From assembly GCA_963667875.2 (NCBI GenBank), contig CAXXGC010000005.1, positions 124,001 to 188,000 on the forward strand: a stretch of DNA of 64,000 nt, given 5' to 3'. Positions 18,437-27,152 of the stretch are shown here, one piece after another. Source of the DNA: JAEXOD01 sp963667875 (lineage in GTDB: Bacteria > Bacteroidota > Ignavibacteria > Ignavibacteriales > Melioribacteraceae). Made by a program: the position numbers and the translations under genes. How positions within the stretch are numbered: the first letter of the stretch is position 1; every line of letters begins with the position of its first letter. A model generated the notes under the pieces. It saw only the letters and a list, made by a program, of their open reading frames with translations, was not told the origin of the DNA and ran no database searches.

Positions 18437-20647
18437 ATGAAAAAGTTATTTTTATTATGTTTATTGGTTTCAGCTAATTTAATTGCTCAACAAATTGGCG
18501 ATTGGAAAAACTTCACATCTATGAAAAACATCAACTCTGTCAAATCCAAAGACAATATTGTGTGGTGCGCTACTGATGGCGGTTTATTTGGTTTTAATAC
18601 TATTGATTCGTCTTTTACTAAATTAACTAAATCTGAAGGATTAAGCAGTCAAACCATTACTGCTTTAGCTATTGATAACCAAGATAAGATATGGATTGGG
18701 ACACAAAACGGTACAATAAACGTTTATGATCCGTCAACCGGAAATATTAAAATAATATTGGATATTTATAATTCGGATAAAAGTAAAAAGCAAATTAATC
18801 ATCTAACCTGCCAAAACGACACAATTTTTGCTTCCACCGATTTTGGTGTTTCTTTAATTAATAGTCAAAATTACTTTTTTATTGAAACAATTATTAAATT
18901 TGGCACTTTTACAGCTGAAACTAAAATTAATAGTTTTACAGTTGGCAGCAGGTTATATGCAGCCGCTCAAACAGGAATAGCGGTTCAAAAAATAGGTGCT
19001 ACAAATTTATCGGCTCCCGAATCTTGGGATGTTTATACTTTTCAATCCTCATATTCAGTAACTTCAATTACTAAAGTTGTATTTTTTAACAATATGCTTT
19101 TAACCGCAACAAATAAAGGATTATTCAAATTGGAAAACAATATGCTTATTCCTTATGCTTATGAAGGAACAAGTATATTGGATATTATGATTAAAGATGG
19201 ATATTTGTACTCTTTAACCGCAAATTCCGTGCTTAAAATAGATAATATAGGAAGTTCTTTATATTTTTCAACTTCCAATTATATTTTTAGAACATTTGAT
19301 ATAGACAATAATAACAACTTCTATTTTTCAAGTTCCAACGGATTACTTTCTCTTAAGAGTGGAGTTATAAAAAATATTTTCCCCAACGGTCCTTTTAATA
19401 ACAGCTTTCAAAGTGTAACTGTTGATGCTGACGGAAATTTATGGGCAGCAACAGGAAGGGATGGTTATGGTGTTGGAATATTAAAATATGACGGAATCAA
19501 TTGGCAGACTTATAATAAAAACAACACTTCTGCAATTATAATTAATGATTATTTTAAAATTTATGCTTCTAACAGTACTATTTACGGTTGTAATTGGGGA
19601 CGCGGATTTACAAAAATAGAAAACAATTCATTTAATACTTATACTGCTTCAAATACTAATATGGTTGGTATTCCAACTGATCCAACATTTTTAGTAGCAG
19701 GTGATATTAAAACCGACATTAATAATAATACATGGATATTAAATTATTGGTCGGCTAATAAAAGACCATTAAGTTTATTAACTTCCGACAGCACATGGTA
19801 TCATTTTGATTTCAAGTATTCAAGTTTATCATCTGATGCTACTTTCCTAAACTTGGCTATTGACCAATATAACACAAAATGGTTTGCTATAGTAACCAGT
19901 CAATCCGGGTTATATTATTTTAACGAAAATAATACTTTTTCAATAACTTCGGATGATGTGTGGGGTACTATAAAAGAAACAGACGGCTTAAACAGCAATT
20001 CTATTAATTGTATTACAGTTGATAACAGAGGTGAAATATGGGTAGGCACAATATTAGGGGCAAACATAATAAGCAATCCGGCAAACCCAAAGGTTGGTAT
20101 TACAAGTGTTTTCCCACTGCGCCAACAGTCTGTAGTTTGTGTTGCGGTTGATCCTTTAGACAGGAAATGGGTTGGTACTAAACAAGGTGTATTTTTACTT
20201 TCTTCCGACGGCTCAACATTAATTGCGCAATACGATAGCAAAAACAGCCCTCTCCCAACCGATGATATTAAGTCAATTGCTTTTGACAATAAAAACGGAA
20301 TTGTTTATATTGGAACAGATTACGGTCTTTCTTCTTTATATACAACAGCAATTGAACCTGTTGAGTCATTCAGCGAACTTTTTGTTTACCCAAATCCTTT
20401 TAACCTTACGGATGGTGGGGATATTAAACTTACTATTGACGGTTTGGTAAAAGATGCCAGTATTAAAATTTTTACTCTTTCGGGTATATTGGTTAACGAA
20501 TTCGCATCACCGGGCGGCAAAATAGCATTTTGGGACGGAAAAGATTTAGAAGGAAAATATGTTGCATCGGGAATATATTTAATTACGGCTTACGATAGTG
20601 AAGCCAATAACGTAAAAGTACAAAAAGTTGCAGTTTTAAGAAAATAA
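18437..20647 (+). CDS. PorZ-like two-propeller protein with C-terminal sorting/FlgD-like domain
   Basis: A 736-residue exported protein with a signal peptide (residues 1-18, ending LIAQ). Repeated propeller blades of the two-component-regulator type follow (IWIGTQNGTINVYD, GEIWVGTILGANIIS, RKWVGTKQGVFLLS). A final ~90-residue beta-sandwich begins FVYPNPFN and ends as a FlgD-like/T9SS domain. The opening (IGDWKNF, then WCATDGGLFGF) strongly resembles PorZ, the surface T9SS component that delivers anionic LPS to sorting domains. Length also fits PorZ. A generic propeller protein remains possible. It stands alone between comF and the ABC-F gene. Confidence 0.65.
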   Translation: MKKLFLLCLLVSANLIAQQIGDWKNFTSMKNINSVKSKDNIVWCATDGGLFGFNTIDSSFTKLTKSEGLSSQTITALAIDNQDKIWIGTQNGTINVYDPSTGNIKIILDIYNSDKSKKQINHLTCQNDTIFASTDFGVSLINSQNYFFIETIIKFGTFTAETKINSFTVGSRLYAAAQTGIAVQKIGATNLSAPESWDVYTFQSSYSVTSITKVVFFNNMLLTATNKGLFKLENNMLIPYAYEGTSILDIMIKDGYLYSLTANSVLKIDNIGSSLYFSTSNYIFRTFDIDNNNNFYFSSSNGLLSLKSGVIKNIFPNGPFNNSFQSVTVDADGNLWAATGRDGYGVGILKYDGINWQTYNKNNTSAIIINDYFKIYASNSTIYGCNWGRGFTKIENNSFNTYTASNTNMVGIPTDPTFLVAGDIKTDINNNTWILNYWSANKRPLSLLTSDSTWYHFDFKYSSLSSDATFLNLAIDQYNTKWFAIVTSQSGLYYFNENNTFSITSDDVWGTIKETDGLNSNSINCITVDNRGEIWVGTILGANIISNPANPKVGITSVFPLRQQSVVCVAVDPLDRKWVGTKQGVFLLSSDGSTLIAQYDSKNSPLPTDDIKSIAFDNKNGIVYIGTDYGLSSLYTTAIEPVESFSELFVYPNPFNLTDGGDIKLTIDGLVKDASIKIFTLSGILVNEFASPGGKIAFWDGKDLEGKYVASGIYLITAYDSEANNVKVQKVAVLRK

Positions 20648-20663
20648 CAGGTTTTTATAGTTT

Positions 20664-22613
20664 ATGATTGATATTTATAATTTATCCATTCAGTTTTCCG
20701 GCACCCCTTTATTTGAAAGTGTTAATTTAAAAATAAATAAGTTCGATAAAATTTCTCTTGTTGGTTCAAACGGAAGCGGCAAATCAACTTTGCTTAAACT
20801 TCTTTATGGACTTGAACAACCCGAAACCGGCAGTATTGTTAAGCAAAAAGGAATTAAAATTAAATATTTACCGCAGGAGTTTTTATCTGCATCCGGTAAA
20901 ACATTATTTAACGAAGTTAAAACTGCTCTGCCAAATTTAAATGAAATTGCCGATAAAGAAGAGTTTATTACTCAAGAGTTAAATAATCCCGATATAACCG
21001 ATGAAGAAAGAGAAAAATTAGTTGAAGAGCTAGGTGAAGTTCATCTGCATAAAGAACATATTGATTATTATACTATAGATTCAAGAATTGAAAAAGTATT
21101 AATAGGGCTTGGTTTCAGGGAACAGGAGTTTGAAAAGTACGTTGATACTTTTTCAGGCGGCTGGCAGATGCGTATTGAACTGGCCAAAATTTTATTAAGC
21201 GATCCCGATTTAATTCTTTTGGATGAACCTACCAACCACCTTGATATTGATTCGCTGCAATGGTTAATCGATTTTTTAAAAGCATATAAGGGATCAATAA
21301 TTGTTGTATCGCACGATAAGTTTTTTGTAAATGCAATAACCAATAAAACTCTTGAAATATTTAATAGAAAATTGACTTTTTTTAATGGTAATTATGACGC
21401 TTATATTAAGTTCAAAGATGAACGCGATATTATGTTAAACAGTCAATTTAAAAACCAGCAAAAACAAATAAATGAAATAGAAAAGTTTATTGAACGGTTC
21501 AGATATAAAGCCACTAAAGCACGTCAGGTTCAAAGCAGAATAAAGTTACTTGATAAAATTGACCGAATTGATTTGCCGGAATATAGCGAAACAATCAAAA
21601 TCCGTTTTCCTGAACCTCCTCAAAGCGGAGCAGTTCCTGTTGAACTAATAAATATAGGCAAAACATACGACAAAAATGTAATCTTTTCTAACGTTAATAT
21701 GTCATTTGAACGTGGCGATAAAATTGCGTTTTTAGGCCCTAATGGTGCCGGCAAAACCACTTTGGCTAAAATAATAGCCGGTAAAATTTTACAGTCACAG
21801 GGTGACTATATAATAGGTTATAACACATCTATTTCGTATTACGCACAGGAAATAACTGCCGAACTTGATTTGGAAAAAGATATTTTAGATACTTTAACCG
21901 ATTGCGGTGACGAATACTCTCCTGCCCAATTGCGGAGTCTTGCAGGATCATTTTTATTTAGCGATGATGACGTATTTAAAAAAGTTTCTGTACTTTCAGG
22001 CGGTGAAAAAAGTCGTGTTGCCCTTGCTAAATTATTGCTGACTCGGGCAAATTTGGTTGTATTGGATGAACCTACAAACCATTTGGATATTAACTCCAAA
22101 ATTGTTTTGCAGGATGCTTTAATGAATTTTTCGGGCACTTTAATTATTGTATCGCACGATATTGAGTTTATTAGACCTATAGTTAATAAAGTGGTTGATA
22201 TACGTGACGGTGAAGTAAAACTTTATTATGGCGGCATTGATTATTATATTAACAAGCGGAAGGAATTACTTGAATCGGATAGTTTTTCATACAATAAAAA
22301 TGATATGGATGACAAAAAAGTAACCCGCAAGGATGTTAAACGGGTTGAAGCCGAACAGAGACAAAAAAAATATAAAGCCACAAAAGATTTGGTTGCTTTA
22401 ATAAGTAAAATTGAAGAGGAAATTAGTGTGTTTGAAGAAAAGAAGTTAACTCTTGAAAAAGAATTAACTTCCCCTGAAGTTTATTCTAATCCGGTTTTAA
22501 TTAAAGAAAAAAAATCGGATTACGAAAATATTAAAAAACAACTTGAAGATAAATATTCTGTTTGGACAGAACATAACGATAAATTAGAACAAATAGAAAA
22601 ATCTTTACTCTAA
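20664..22613 (+). CDS. ABC-F family ATPase (Uup/EttA-like)
   Basis: A 649-residue soluble protein with two ABC domains and no membrane segment. Domain 1 has Walker A GSNGSGKST (residues 34-42), FSGGWQMR and LLDEPTNHLD. Domain 2 has GPNGAGKTT, LSGGEKSR and VVLDEPTNHLD. A charged linker lies between them, and a C-terminal coiled coil (about 560-649) is like that of Uup. ABC-F proteins act on ribosomes, in translation or antibiotic protection; Uup types are tied to DNA or ribosome quality control. The gene ends nine bases inside the convergent ROK gene. Confidence 0.93.
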   Translation: MIDIYNLSIQFSGTPLFESVNLKINKFDKISLVGSNGSGKSTLLKLLYGLEQPETGSIVKQKGIKIKYLPQEFLSASGKTLFNEVKTALPNLNEIADKEEFITQELNNPDITDEEREKLVEELGEVHLHKEHIDYYTIDSRIEKVLIGLGFREQEFEKYVDTFSGGWQMRIELAKILLSDPDLILLDEPTNHLDIDSLQWLIDFLKAYKGSIIVVSHDKFFVNAITNKTLEIFNRKLTFFNGNYDAYIKFKDERDIMLNSQFKNQQKQINEIEKFIERFRYKATKARQVQSRIKLLDKIDRIDLPEYSETIKIRFPEPPQSGAVPVELINIGKTYDKNVIFSNVNMSFERGDKIAFLGPNGAGKTTLAKIIAGKILQSQGDYIIGYNTSISYYAQEITAELDLEKDILDTLTDCGDEYSPAQLRSLAGSFLFSDDDVFKKVSVLSGGEKSRVALAKLLLTRANLVVLDEPTNHLDINSKIVLQDALMNFSGTLIIVSHDIEFIRPIVNKVVDIRDGEVKLYYGGIDYYINKRKELLESDSFSYNKNDMDDKKVTRKDVKRVEAEQRQKKYKATKDLVALISKIEEEISVFEEKKLTLEKELTSPEVYSNPVLIKEKKSDYENIKKQLEDKYSVWTEHNDKLEQIEKSLL

Positions 22614-23582
22614 AGTAAGTGTATCCTTAAATTCTTCCATCAAAGCTAAACCGCCGTACAAAGCTGCGTCATCACCAAGTTTTGTGGCTGTAATTTTAAC
22701 AATTTTACCCGGTTCGGGTAATACGCTTTTTGCAAAAGTGTCTTTAATAATAGGAAGCATAAACTTACCCATAGCTTCAATTACACCGCCGCCTAATACA
22801 ATTGTATCAATATTTAACAATGTTACTACGCTGCCTAAAACAGTCCCAATTGTTTTGGATGCTTTTGTAATATGAGCGGTAACAAGTTTATCTTTTTTAA
22901 TTAATGCCTGCATTAAAGCTTTGCTTTTTATTTCTTTCTTTTTACCTAAAATTTCGGTTAAAACACTTTTTGTTCCGGCTTTTATATCTTTTTTAATAGC
23001 TTTTACAATTGCGGTTCTGCTGGCAAGTGCTTCAAATGTTGATTTCTTTTTATCGGCTTCTAAAAATCCCTGCAAACCTACCAACATGTGCCCAATTTCA
23101 CCTGCAAAACATGATGAACCTCTGTACATTTTTCCGTCAAAAAACAATGCACCGCCAATACCGGTACCAACAAAAACAACAAGCATGTTATGTACGGAAT
23201 CGTGCAATTCGTATTTTTTAATTCCCATTCCGCCTAAATTAACATCGTTTTCAATTAAAACCGGAATTGGAAAATGTTTTTGTAATGCTTTTTTAATATT
23301 ATAATTTTTAATTCCAAGATTTGGTGCGTTTCCTATAACACCGCTTGTTGGGTTAACTGTTCCCGGAACTCCCAAACATATTGATAATATTTCATCTTCT
23401 CCAACTCCTGCTTTTTCAAGCAGCATGTGTACCGATTCAACAATATCTTTTATCAATTGAGCATTACCCTGTTTTAAATTTGTGGGTACTTTTTCGCGGC
23501 TTATTATCTCTTTATCCGTATTTATTAACGCTGAAAGAATTTTTGTTCCTCCAAGATCAATTGATATTACATATTTTTTCAT
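22605..23582 (-). CDS. ROK family sugar kinase (glucokinase-like)
   Basis: A 325-residue kinase with the phosphate motif DLGGTK (residues 10-15), the catalytic-type ENDVN near residue 111, GTGIGGALFFDG and GEIGHM (161-166). ROK kinases phosphorylate glucose or N-acetyl sugars. The zinc-finger segment that normally follows GEIGHM (CxCGxxGCxE) is missing: residues 171-184 contain no cysteine. No N-terminal DNA-binding domain is present, so it is a kinase and not a repressor. It converges with the ABC-F gene and overlaps it by nine bases. Confidence 0.88.
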   Translation of the reverse strand: MKKYVISIDLGGTKILSALINTDKEIISREKVPTNLKQGNAQLIKDIVESVHMLLEKAGVGEDEILSICLGVPGTVNPTSGVIGNAPNLGIKNYNIKKALQKHFPIPVLIENDVNLGGMGIKKYELHDSVHNMLVVFVGTGIGGALFFDGKMYRGSSCFAGEIGHMLVGLQGFLEADKKKSTFEALASRTAIVKAIKKDIKAGTKSVLTEILGKKKEIKSKALMQALIKKDKLVTAHITKASKTIGTVLGSVVTLLNIDTIVLGGGVIEAMGKFMLPIIKDTFAKSVLPEPGKIVKITATKLGDDAALYGGLALMEEFKDTLTLE

Positions 23583-23762
23583 GTGTAAACTCCCATTAAA
23601 CGGTAATTTTTATAAAAAATAATATTCATAATTTTTTTGATGTCAGCAAAGAAATTTAACCAGAATTATTTTTAAATCAAAATATATAATTTTTAAATAA
23701 CGTTTTAGGCATAAAAGATCGTCTGAACCAGGATTTACATGATTGAAGGATTACCACGATAA

Positions 23763-23878
23763 AAGACAATTGTGAATTCTAAATTATGAATGATGAATTT
23801 AAGGATTGCAGGAGCTGTAATTTAGATTGTTATGATTTTAATTAAAAATTGAGAATTAAAAATTAAAAATTATGGTAT
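23763..23878. repeat. AT-rich 'AATTATGAATGATGAATT' repeat
   Basis: AATTGTGAATTCTAAATTATG...GATGAATTTAAGGATTG, then TGATTTTAATTAAAAATTGAG...AAAAATTATGGTATCAT leading into a twin hairpin. Related copies are at 24039-24076, 24358-24480 and 26806-26890; the one near 24358 also leads into a twin hairpin through ATGGTATCATACC. Confidence 0.6.
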
Positions 23879-23883
23879 CATAC

Positions 23884-23953
23884 CCTCTTCGGAGAAGAGG
23901 CCTATTTGTAACCAGCAAAACCCCCAAAACAACCCACAACTCCAGCGGAGTTG
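23884..23953 (+). repeat. twin-hairpin element, copy 3
   Basis: Seventy bases with two perfect stems: CCTCTTC-GGA-GAAGAGG and CAACTCC-AGC-GGAGTTG. The 36-base spacer contains ATTTGTAACCAGCAAAACCC. Stems differ from each other and from copies 1, 2 and 8. Confidence 0.85.
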
Positions 23954-24162
23954 CATATTCTTTTAACTTTTTACTTAGTGAGCATAATAATGGGATAAAA
24001 ATGATTCCATTATCCGAACCATGATTAAAGGACAATTGTGAATTATAAATTATGAATGGTGAATTAAAAGATTGTGTAAACTATGATATGTGAGATTTTT
24101 ATAATTACCATTATTTTTTATCGTTTTTTTTAACATATTTTTCATCATATCAAAAAGATGTG

Positions 24163-24231
24163 CGCCTACTCTGTAGGCGTTATTTGTGTGGGGGCGTGTT
24201 TGTTTACAAATATTCCTCTGCTCTGCAGAGG
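24163..24231 (-). repeat. twin-hairpin element, copy 4
   Basis: Sixty-nine bases: CGCCTAC-TCT-GTAGGCG and CCTCTGC-TCT-GCAGAGG, both perfect. On the minus strand the spacer begins AATATTTGTAAACA. AB copy 3 follows 47 bases later. Confidence 0.85.
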
Positions 24232-24278
24232 GTTTGAAAACAGTTAATAATTTGTGTTTTTTGCTTTTTTAGGTTTTA

Positions 24279-24352
24279 GTCCTGACGGGACGACACGATT
24301 GTAGCAAAACAAAACCAACAACCAACAAAGCCCCGACGGCGGCGATACGATT
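24279..24352 (+). repeat. AB-type hairpin repeat, copy 3
   Basis: GTCCTGACGGGACGACACGA, then TTGTAGCAAAACAAA, then AAGCCCCGACGGCGGCGATA. The small hairpins are GTCC...GGAC and a GCC...GGC core, different in sequence from copies 1 and 2. Confidence 0.7.
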
Positions 24353-24489
24353 AAAATAAAATTATGAATTATAAATGGTGAATGATGAATTAAAAGATTA
24401 TCTTAATCATGATTTTTATTATTGTTATGATTTTTATGATTTTTATGATTTTAATTAAAAATTGAGAATTAAAAATTATGGTATCATAC

Positions 24490-24559
24490 CCTCTTCGTAG
24501 AAGAGGAATGTTTGTAACCAGCAAAACCCCAAAACACCCCACAACCCCGTAGTGGGTTG
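24490..24559 (+). repeat. twin-hairpin element, copy 5
   Basis: Seventy bases: CCTCTTC-GTA-GAAGAGG, and CAACCC-CGTAGT-GGGTTG with a wider loop. The spacer begins AATGTTTGTAACCAGCAAAA. It is the closest relative of copy 3, but the second stem has changed on both arms. Confidence 0.82.
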
Positions 24560-24607
24560 CATATTATTTTAGATTTCAACATGTTTCAACTTATTATACA
24601 ACACATT

Positions 24608-24690
24608 CTTAACAGATGTGCACAGATTTTAAAAATGGTTTAATCAGCGGTAATGAGCCTAATCCGCGTTTTCAGCGTTCTAATAATTGA
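24608..24690 (+). repeat. ACAGAT/AATCxGCG dispersed repeat
   Basis: TTAACAGATGTGCACAGATT followed by GGTTTAATCAGCGGTAATGA and TAATCCGCGTTTTCAGCGTT. A closely related block lies at 58258-58350. Confidence 0.65.
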
Positions 24691-24770
24691 CCATACCGCA
24701 ATTTGGGAGATTATTACTTAACCGGATTATCATTTCACCCGTTCCGGGCTCTATTTTTTCGTTTTTTAAT

Positions 24771-24970
24771 TATCCTACAATCCTTACACCCTTTCAGGGT
24801 TGAAACATTTTTGTGAATTATTAAATATTTCTTTTTGCTTTAGTCCTAAAAAGACGTGAGGATTGTAGCAAGATAGAGAAAAAGAAATTAAAGCCTCGAA
24901 GAGGTGACATGATAAACGCTATATACGGATTTTGGTTTTTTTCAAATTAGAATTTCGGAGAAACTCTATA
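24771..24970 (+). repeat. ~200-bp direct repeat, left copy
   Basis: Matches 26952-27152 with only about eight differences, one of them the length of a T-run. It spans a full AB repeat and the first hairpin of a twin-hairpin element. The two copies bracket the lipoprotein and sorting-domain genes. Confidence 0.85.
24775..24918 (+). repeat. AB-type hairpin repeat, copy 4 (full length)
   Basis: The A part (24775-24868) has outer arms CTACAATCCTTAC and GTGAGGATTGTAG, which pair with one mismatch, around inner hairpins CCCTTTCAGGG and GTCCTAAAAAGAC. The B part ends with the small hairpin CCTCGAAGAGG and GTGACATGATAAACG. Confidence 0.8.
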
Positions 24971-25016
24971 TCTACAACATCGGAACACCTCAAAATCTTG
25001 TGCTTCAGAGAAGCAC
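24950..25016 (+). repeat. twin-hairpin element, copy 6
   Basis: Sixty-seven bases: GAATTTC-GGA-GAAACTC (one mismatch) and GTGCTTC-AGA-GAAGCAC (perfect). The spacer has drifted and keeps only TCTACAACAT near its start. Confidence 0.78.
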
Positions 25017-25064
25017 AATGTCCTTTTAATCGATATAAACTTTTGATAATGCCCATTTAAAACA

Positions 25065-25096
25065 CAAAAACCGCTGTTTTTATGCAGAGGTTTTTG
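25065..25096 (-). terminator. terminator after the sorting-domain gene
   Basis: CAAAAACCGCTG and CAGAGGTTTTTG arms with one internal mismatch, 23 bases beyond the minus-strand stop codon. The A/T ends allow it to work in both directions. Confidence 0.7.
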
Positions 25097-25119
25097 TTTA
25101 GTAGGTTTGTTAATGTATT

Positions 25120-25592
25120 TTATTTCATCAGCATTAATTTTTTGGTGCTTGAAAAATCACCGACTTTTATTTGGTAAACGTACATTCCGCTTGCTAAACT
25201 AGCGGCGTTAAACTGTACATTATATTTTCCGGTTGTTTTATATTCGTTAACTAATGTTGTAACTTCCTTGCCAAGTATATCATATATCTTTAATGTTACA
25301 AATCCGTCTTTTGGCATTTGGAAAGATATTGTTGTACTTGGATTAAACGGATTAGGGTAATTTTGGAATAATTCGTAATCTTTAATTACAAGCGTTTCGG
25401 TTAATTCCACTTGCTTTATGTTTGCTTTTTCAAGTATATTTTCATCGGTTAATCTATCTGCAACAAAATATTCCGCATCAAGGTTATCACTAATTTCCAA
25501 ACTCATCCTTACTGTTTTACTGCCAACTCCTTTTACATTTACTTGATAGATAACATAAAAAAACTGATACCATAAATAATTGCTTTTTTCAT
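25120..25592 (-). pseudogene. T9SS sorting-domain protein, frameshifted at a T7 run
   Basis: A good start (AGGAGAAGGT before ATG at 25592) opens a signal-peptide-like sequence, MKKAIIYGISFFMLSIK, that stops after 17 codons. The other frame, entered at the TTTTTTT run, reads through without a stop to base 25120. It encodes KGVGSKTVRMSLEISDN, then a T9SS sorting domain (NYPNPFNPSTTISF, then MYVYQIKVG). One extra T in the run would join them into a ~157-residue secreted protein. As written, translation could only restart at the ATG at base 25506, giving a 128-residue sorting domain with no export signal. It follows the lipoprotein gene by 51 bases. Decay, sequencing error and slippage are all possible. 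Confidence 0.65.
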
Positions 25593-25643
25593 ACCTTCTC
25601 CTATTTTGATTTGTTTTATATATTTGTTCAAATTAATAAATTA

Positions 25644-26693
25644 TTAATTTGGTAAATGCCCATGTATTATTCTACTTTTGTTGCCATTCAGCTCAACCGC
25701 AGTAATAAATATATCATTATCAAAGATAATTGGTTTACTAAATAACATAATTTCATCTCGTGTAAACTCAAATATATATTGATAATCATTTCCGTTATAA
25801 TGGATTATTCCATTATCAGCAAAAAAGAATATATCTTTTATATTTCTACCACAGGCATATGATGTATAATTATCGCTATCAACTTTTAATATCTCTGTAA
25901 ATGTAGTATTGTTATATTTCATAAGGCTTTTTCCAACCATAAAATAAAGTTCACCACCAATAATTTCAAGATTGCAGCCATCAAACTGACTGAATTTCCC
26001 GCTAAAGATTTCTTTCATTGAATTATTTGAATATTTGTAAATTTTGTAATAATCATTTCCCGTAAATTGTGTTGTTTGGCCAACCATATAAATACTTCCA
26101 TTATATTCTCTTATTGTAAAATATTGGATTGATGAATTATTTTTATAAATTGCTTCCCAAGCAATGCCATTATAATGAAGAATCATACTCCTCATTTCAA
26201 CATTGCTATTGAGCGTAAAAGCAACCCCTACAGCATAAATATTATCGGTTGATTTGCCCCATATTTTTTTTATGGTCATATTGTTTAGACTATCATCATT
26301 AAATTTATATGTTTCCAACCATGACTTTCCATCATAATGATATATTCTTCCGCCGGTACCACCAATCCAAATGTTATTTTCACTAAAACCATGCATACAT
26401 GTTGGCACCCATGTGTATTGTATATCTGTGAACATAGTCCACGTATTACCATTATAATGCCAAATCTCTGAATGTGGCACATAAATACTATATCCGGCAG
26501 CCCAAACATCTGTAGGTGAACTCCCCCAAATGCAATTCATCATACCTCCCGGCGTGTTTAATGTATCCACTTCCCAAACATAATCTCGTCTACCCGGTTC
26601 TATCGGTTTAATAATTGTTTCCGAGTCGTTAACACCACACGAAATTGTTAATAATACAATAAATAAACCTAAAACTATTAGTTTTATTTTCAT
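25644..26693 (-). CDS. lipoprotein with propeller-like repeats
   Basis: A 349-residue protein with a lipoprotein signal (LLTISC, lipidated Cys19). It has repeated segments of the form IWGSSPTDVWAAG...IWHYNGNTWTMF and IWIGGTGGRIYHYDGKSW, typical of beta-propeller blades in surface proteins of this phylum. No catalytic motif was seen. It probably faces the periplasm or cell surface. It lies just upstream of the frameshifted sorting-domain gene. Both are enclosed by ~200-bp direct repeats and surrounded by hairpin repeats, so this looks like an accessory cassette. Confidence 0.75.
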   Translation of the reverse strand: MKIKLIVLGLFIVLLTISCGVNDSETIIKPIEPGRRDYVWEVDTLNTPGGMMNCIWGSSPTDVWAAGYSIYVPHSEIWHYNGNTWTMFTDIQYTWVPTCMHGFSENNIWIGGTGGRIYHYDGKSWLETYKFNDDSLNNMTIKKIWGKSTDNIYAVGVAFTLNSNVEMRSMILHYNGIAWEAIYKNNSSIQYFTIREYNGSIYMVGQTTQFTGNDYYKIYKYSNNSMKEIFSGKFSQFDGCNLEIIGGELYFMVGKSLMKYNNTTFTEILKVDSDNYTSYACGRNIKDIFFFADNGIIHYNGNDYQYIFEFTRDEIMLFSKPIIFDNDIFITAVELNGNKSRIIHGHLPN

Positions 26694-26805
26694 AAAATAT
26701 TTCCTTTTTAACTTAAATTATTTTTAAGCAGTGCTTAACCATCCTTTTTTCTGCTTATGAGGAAAATTATAAAATAATAAATGTGGAAGCAAGGCAAAAA
26801 AAAGA

Positions 26806-26890
26806 TAATTATGAATTATAAATTATGAATGATGAATTAAAAGATTGTCTTAACCATGATTCGTATGATTTTTATGATTACCATGATTTT
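26806..26890. repeat. AT-rich 'AATTATGAATGATGAATT' repeat
   Basis: AATTATGAATTATAAATTAT, then GATGAATTAAAAGATTGTCT, then CATGATT and TATGATTTTTATGATT. Very like the segment at 24358-24430. Confidence 0.6.
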
Positions 26891-26951
26891 TTGTTTTTTC
26901 AACCAGGTGTTTTTTTTATACAATACTCATCTATAAAAAAGAATATTCGCC

Positions 26952-27152
26952 TATCCTACAATCCTTACACCCTTTCAGGGCTGAAACATTTTTGTGAATT
27001 ATTGACTATTTCTTTTTGTTTTACTCCTAAAAAGACGTGAGGATTGTAGCAAGATAGAGAAAAAGAAATTAAAGCCTCGAAGAGGTGACATGATAAACGC
27101 TATATACGGATTTTGGTTTTTTTTCAAATTAGAATTTCGGAGAAATTCTATG
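26952..27152 (+). repeat. ~200-bp direct repeat, right copy
   Basis: Partner of 24771-24970, in the same orientation, about 2.18 kb away. The differences are scattered substitutions plus one extra T. The twin-hairpin spacer and second hairpin beyond this point have diverged more. Confidence 0.85.
26956..27099 (+). repeat. AB-type hairpin repeat, copy 5 (full length)
   Basis: Outer arms CTACAATCCTTAC and GTGAGGATTGTAG around CCCTTTCAGGG and a TCCTAAAAAGA segment. The B part carries CCTCGAAGAGG and GTGACATGATAAACG. It is 144 bases long, the same as copy 4. Confidence 0.8.

Larger units (their letters stand above)
23600..25060. repeat. long gene-free block packed with hairpin repeats
   Basis: About 1.46 kb without a credible gene. 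In order: AT-rich repeat (23763-23812), twin hairpin (+), AT-rich repeat, twin hairpin (-), AB repeat, AT-rich repeat, twin hairpin (+), ACAGAT-type repeat, full AB repeat, twin hairpin (+). The last two belong to a ~200-bp direct repeat also found at 26952-27152. Confidence 0.85.

Noticed and set aside
23884..25016. Possible CRISPR array in the repeat-rich block
   Set aside because: The repeated units are hairpins of differing sequence at irregular distances, in both orientations, and no cas gene is present.
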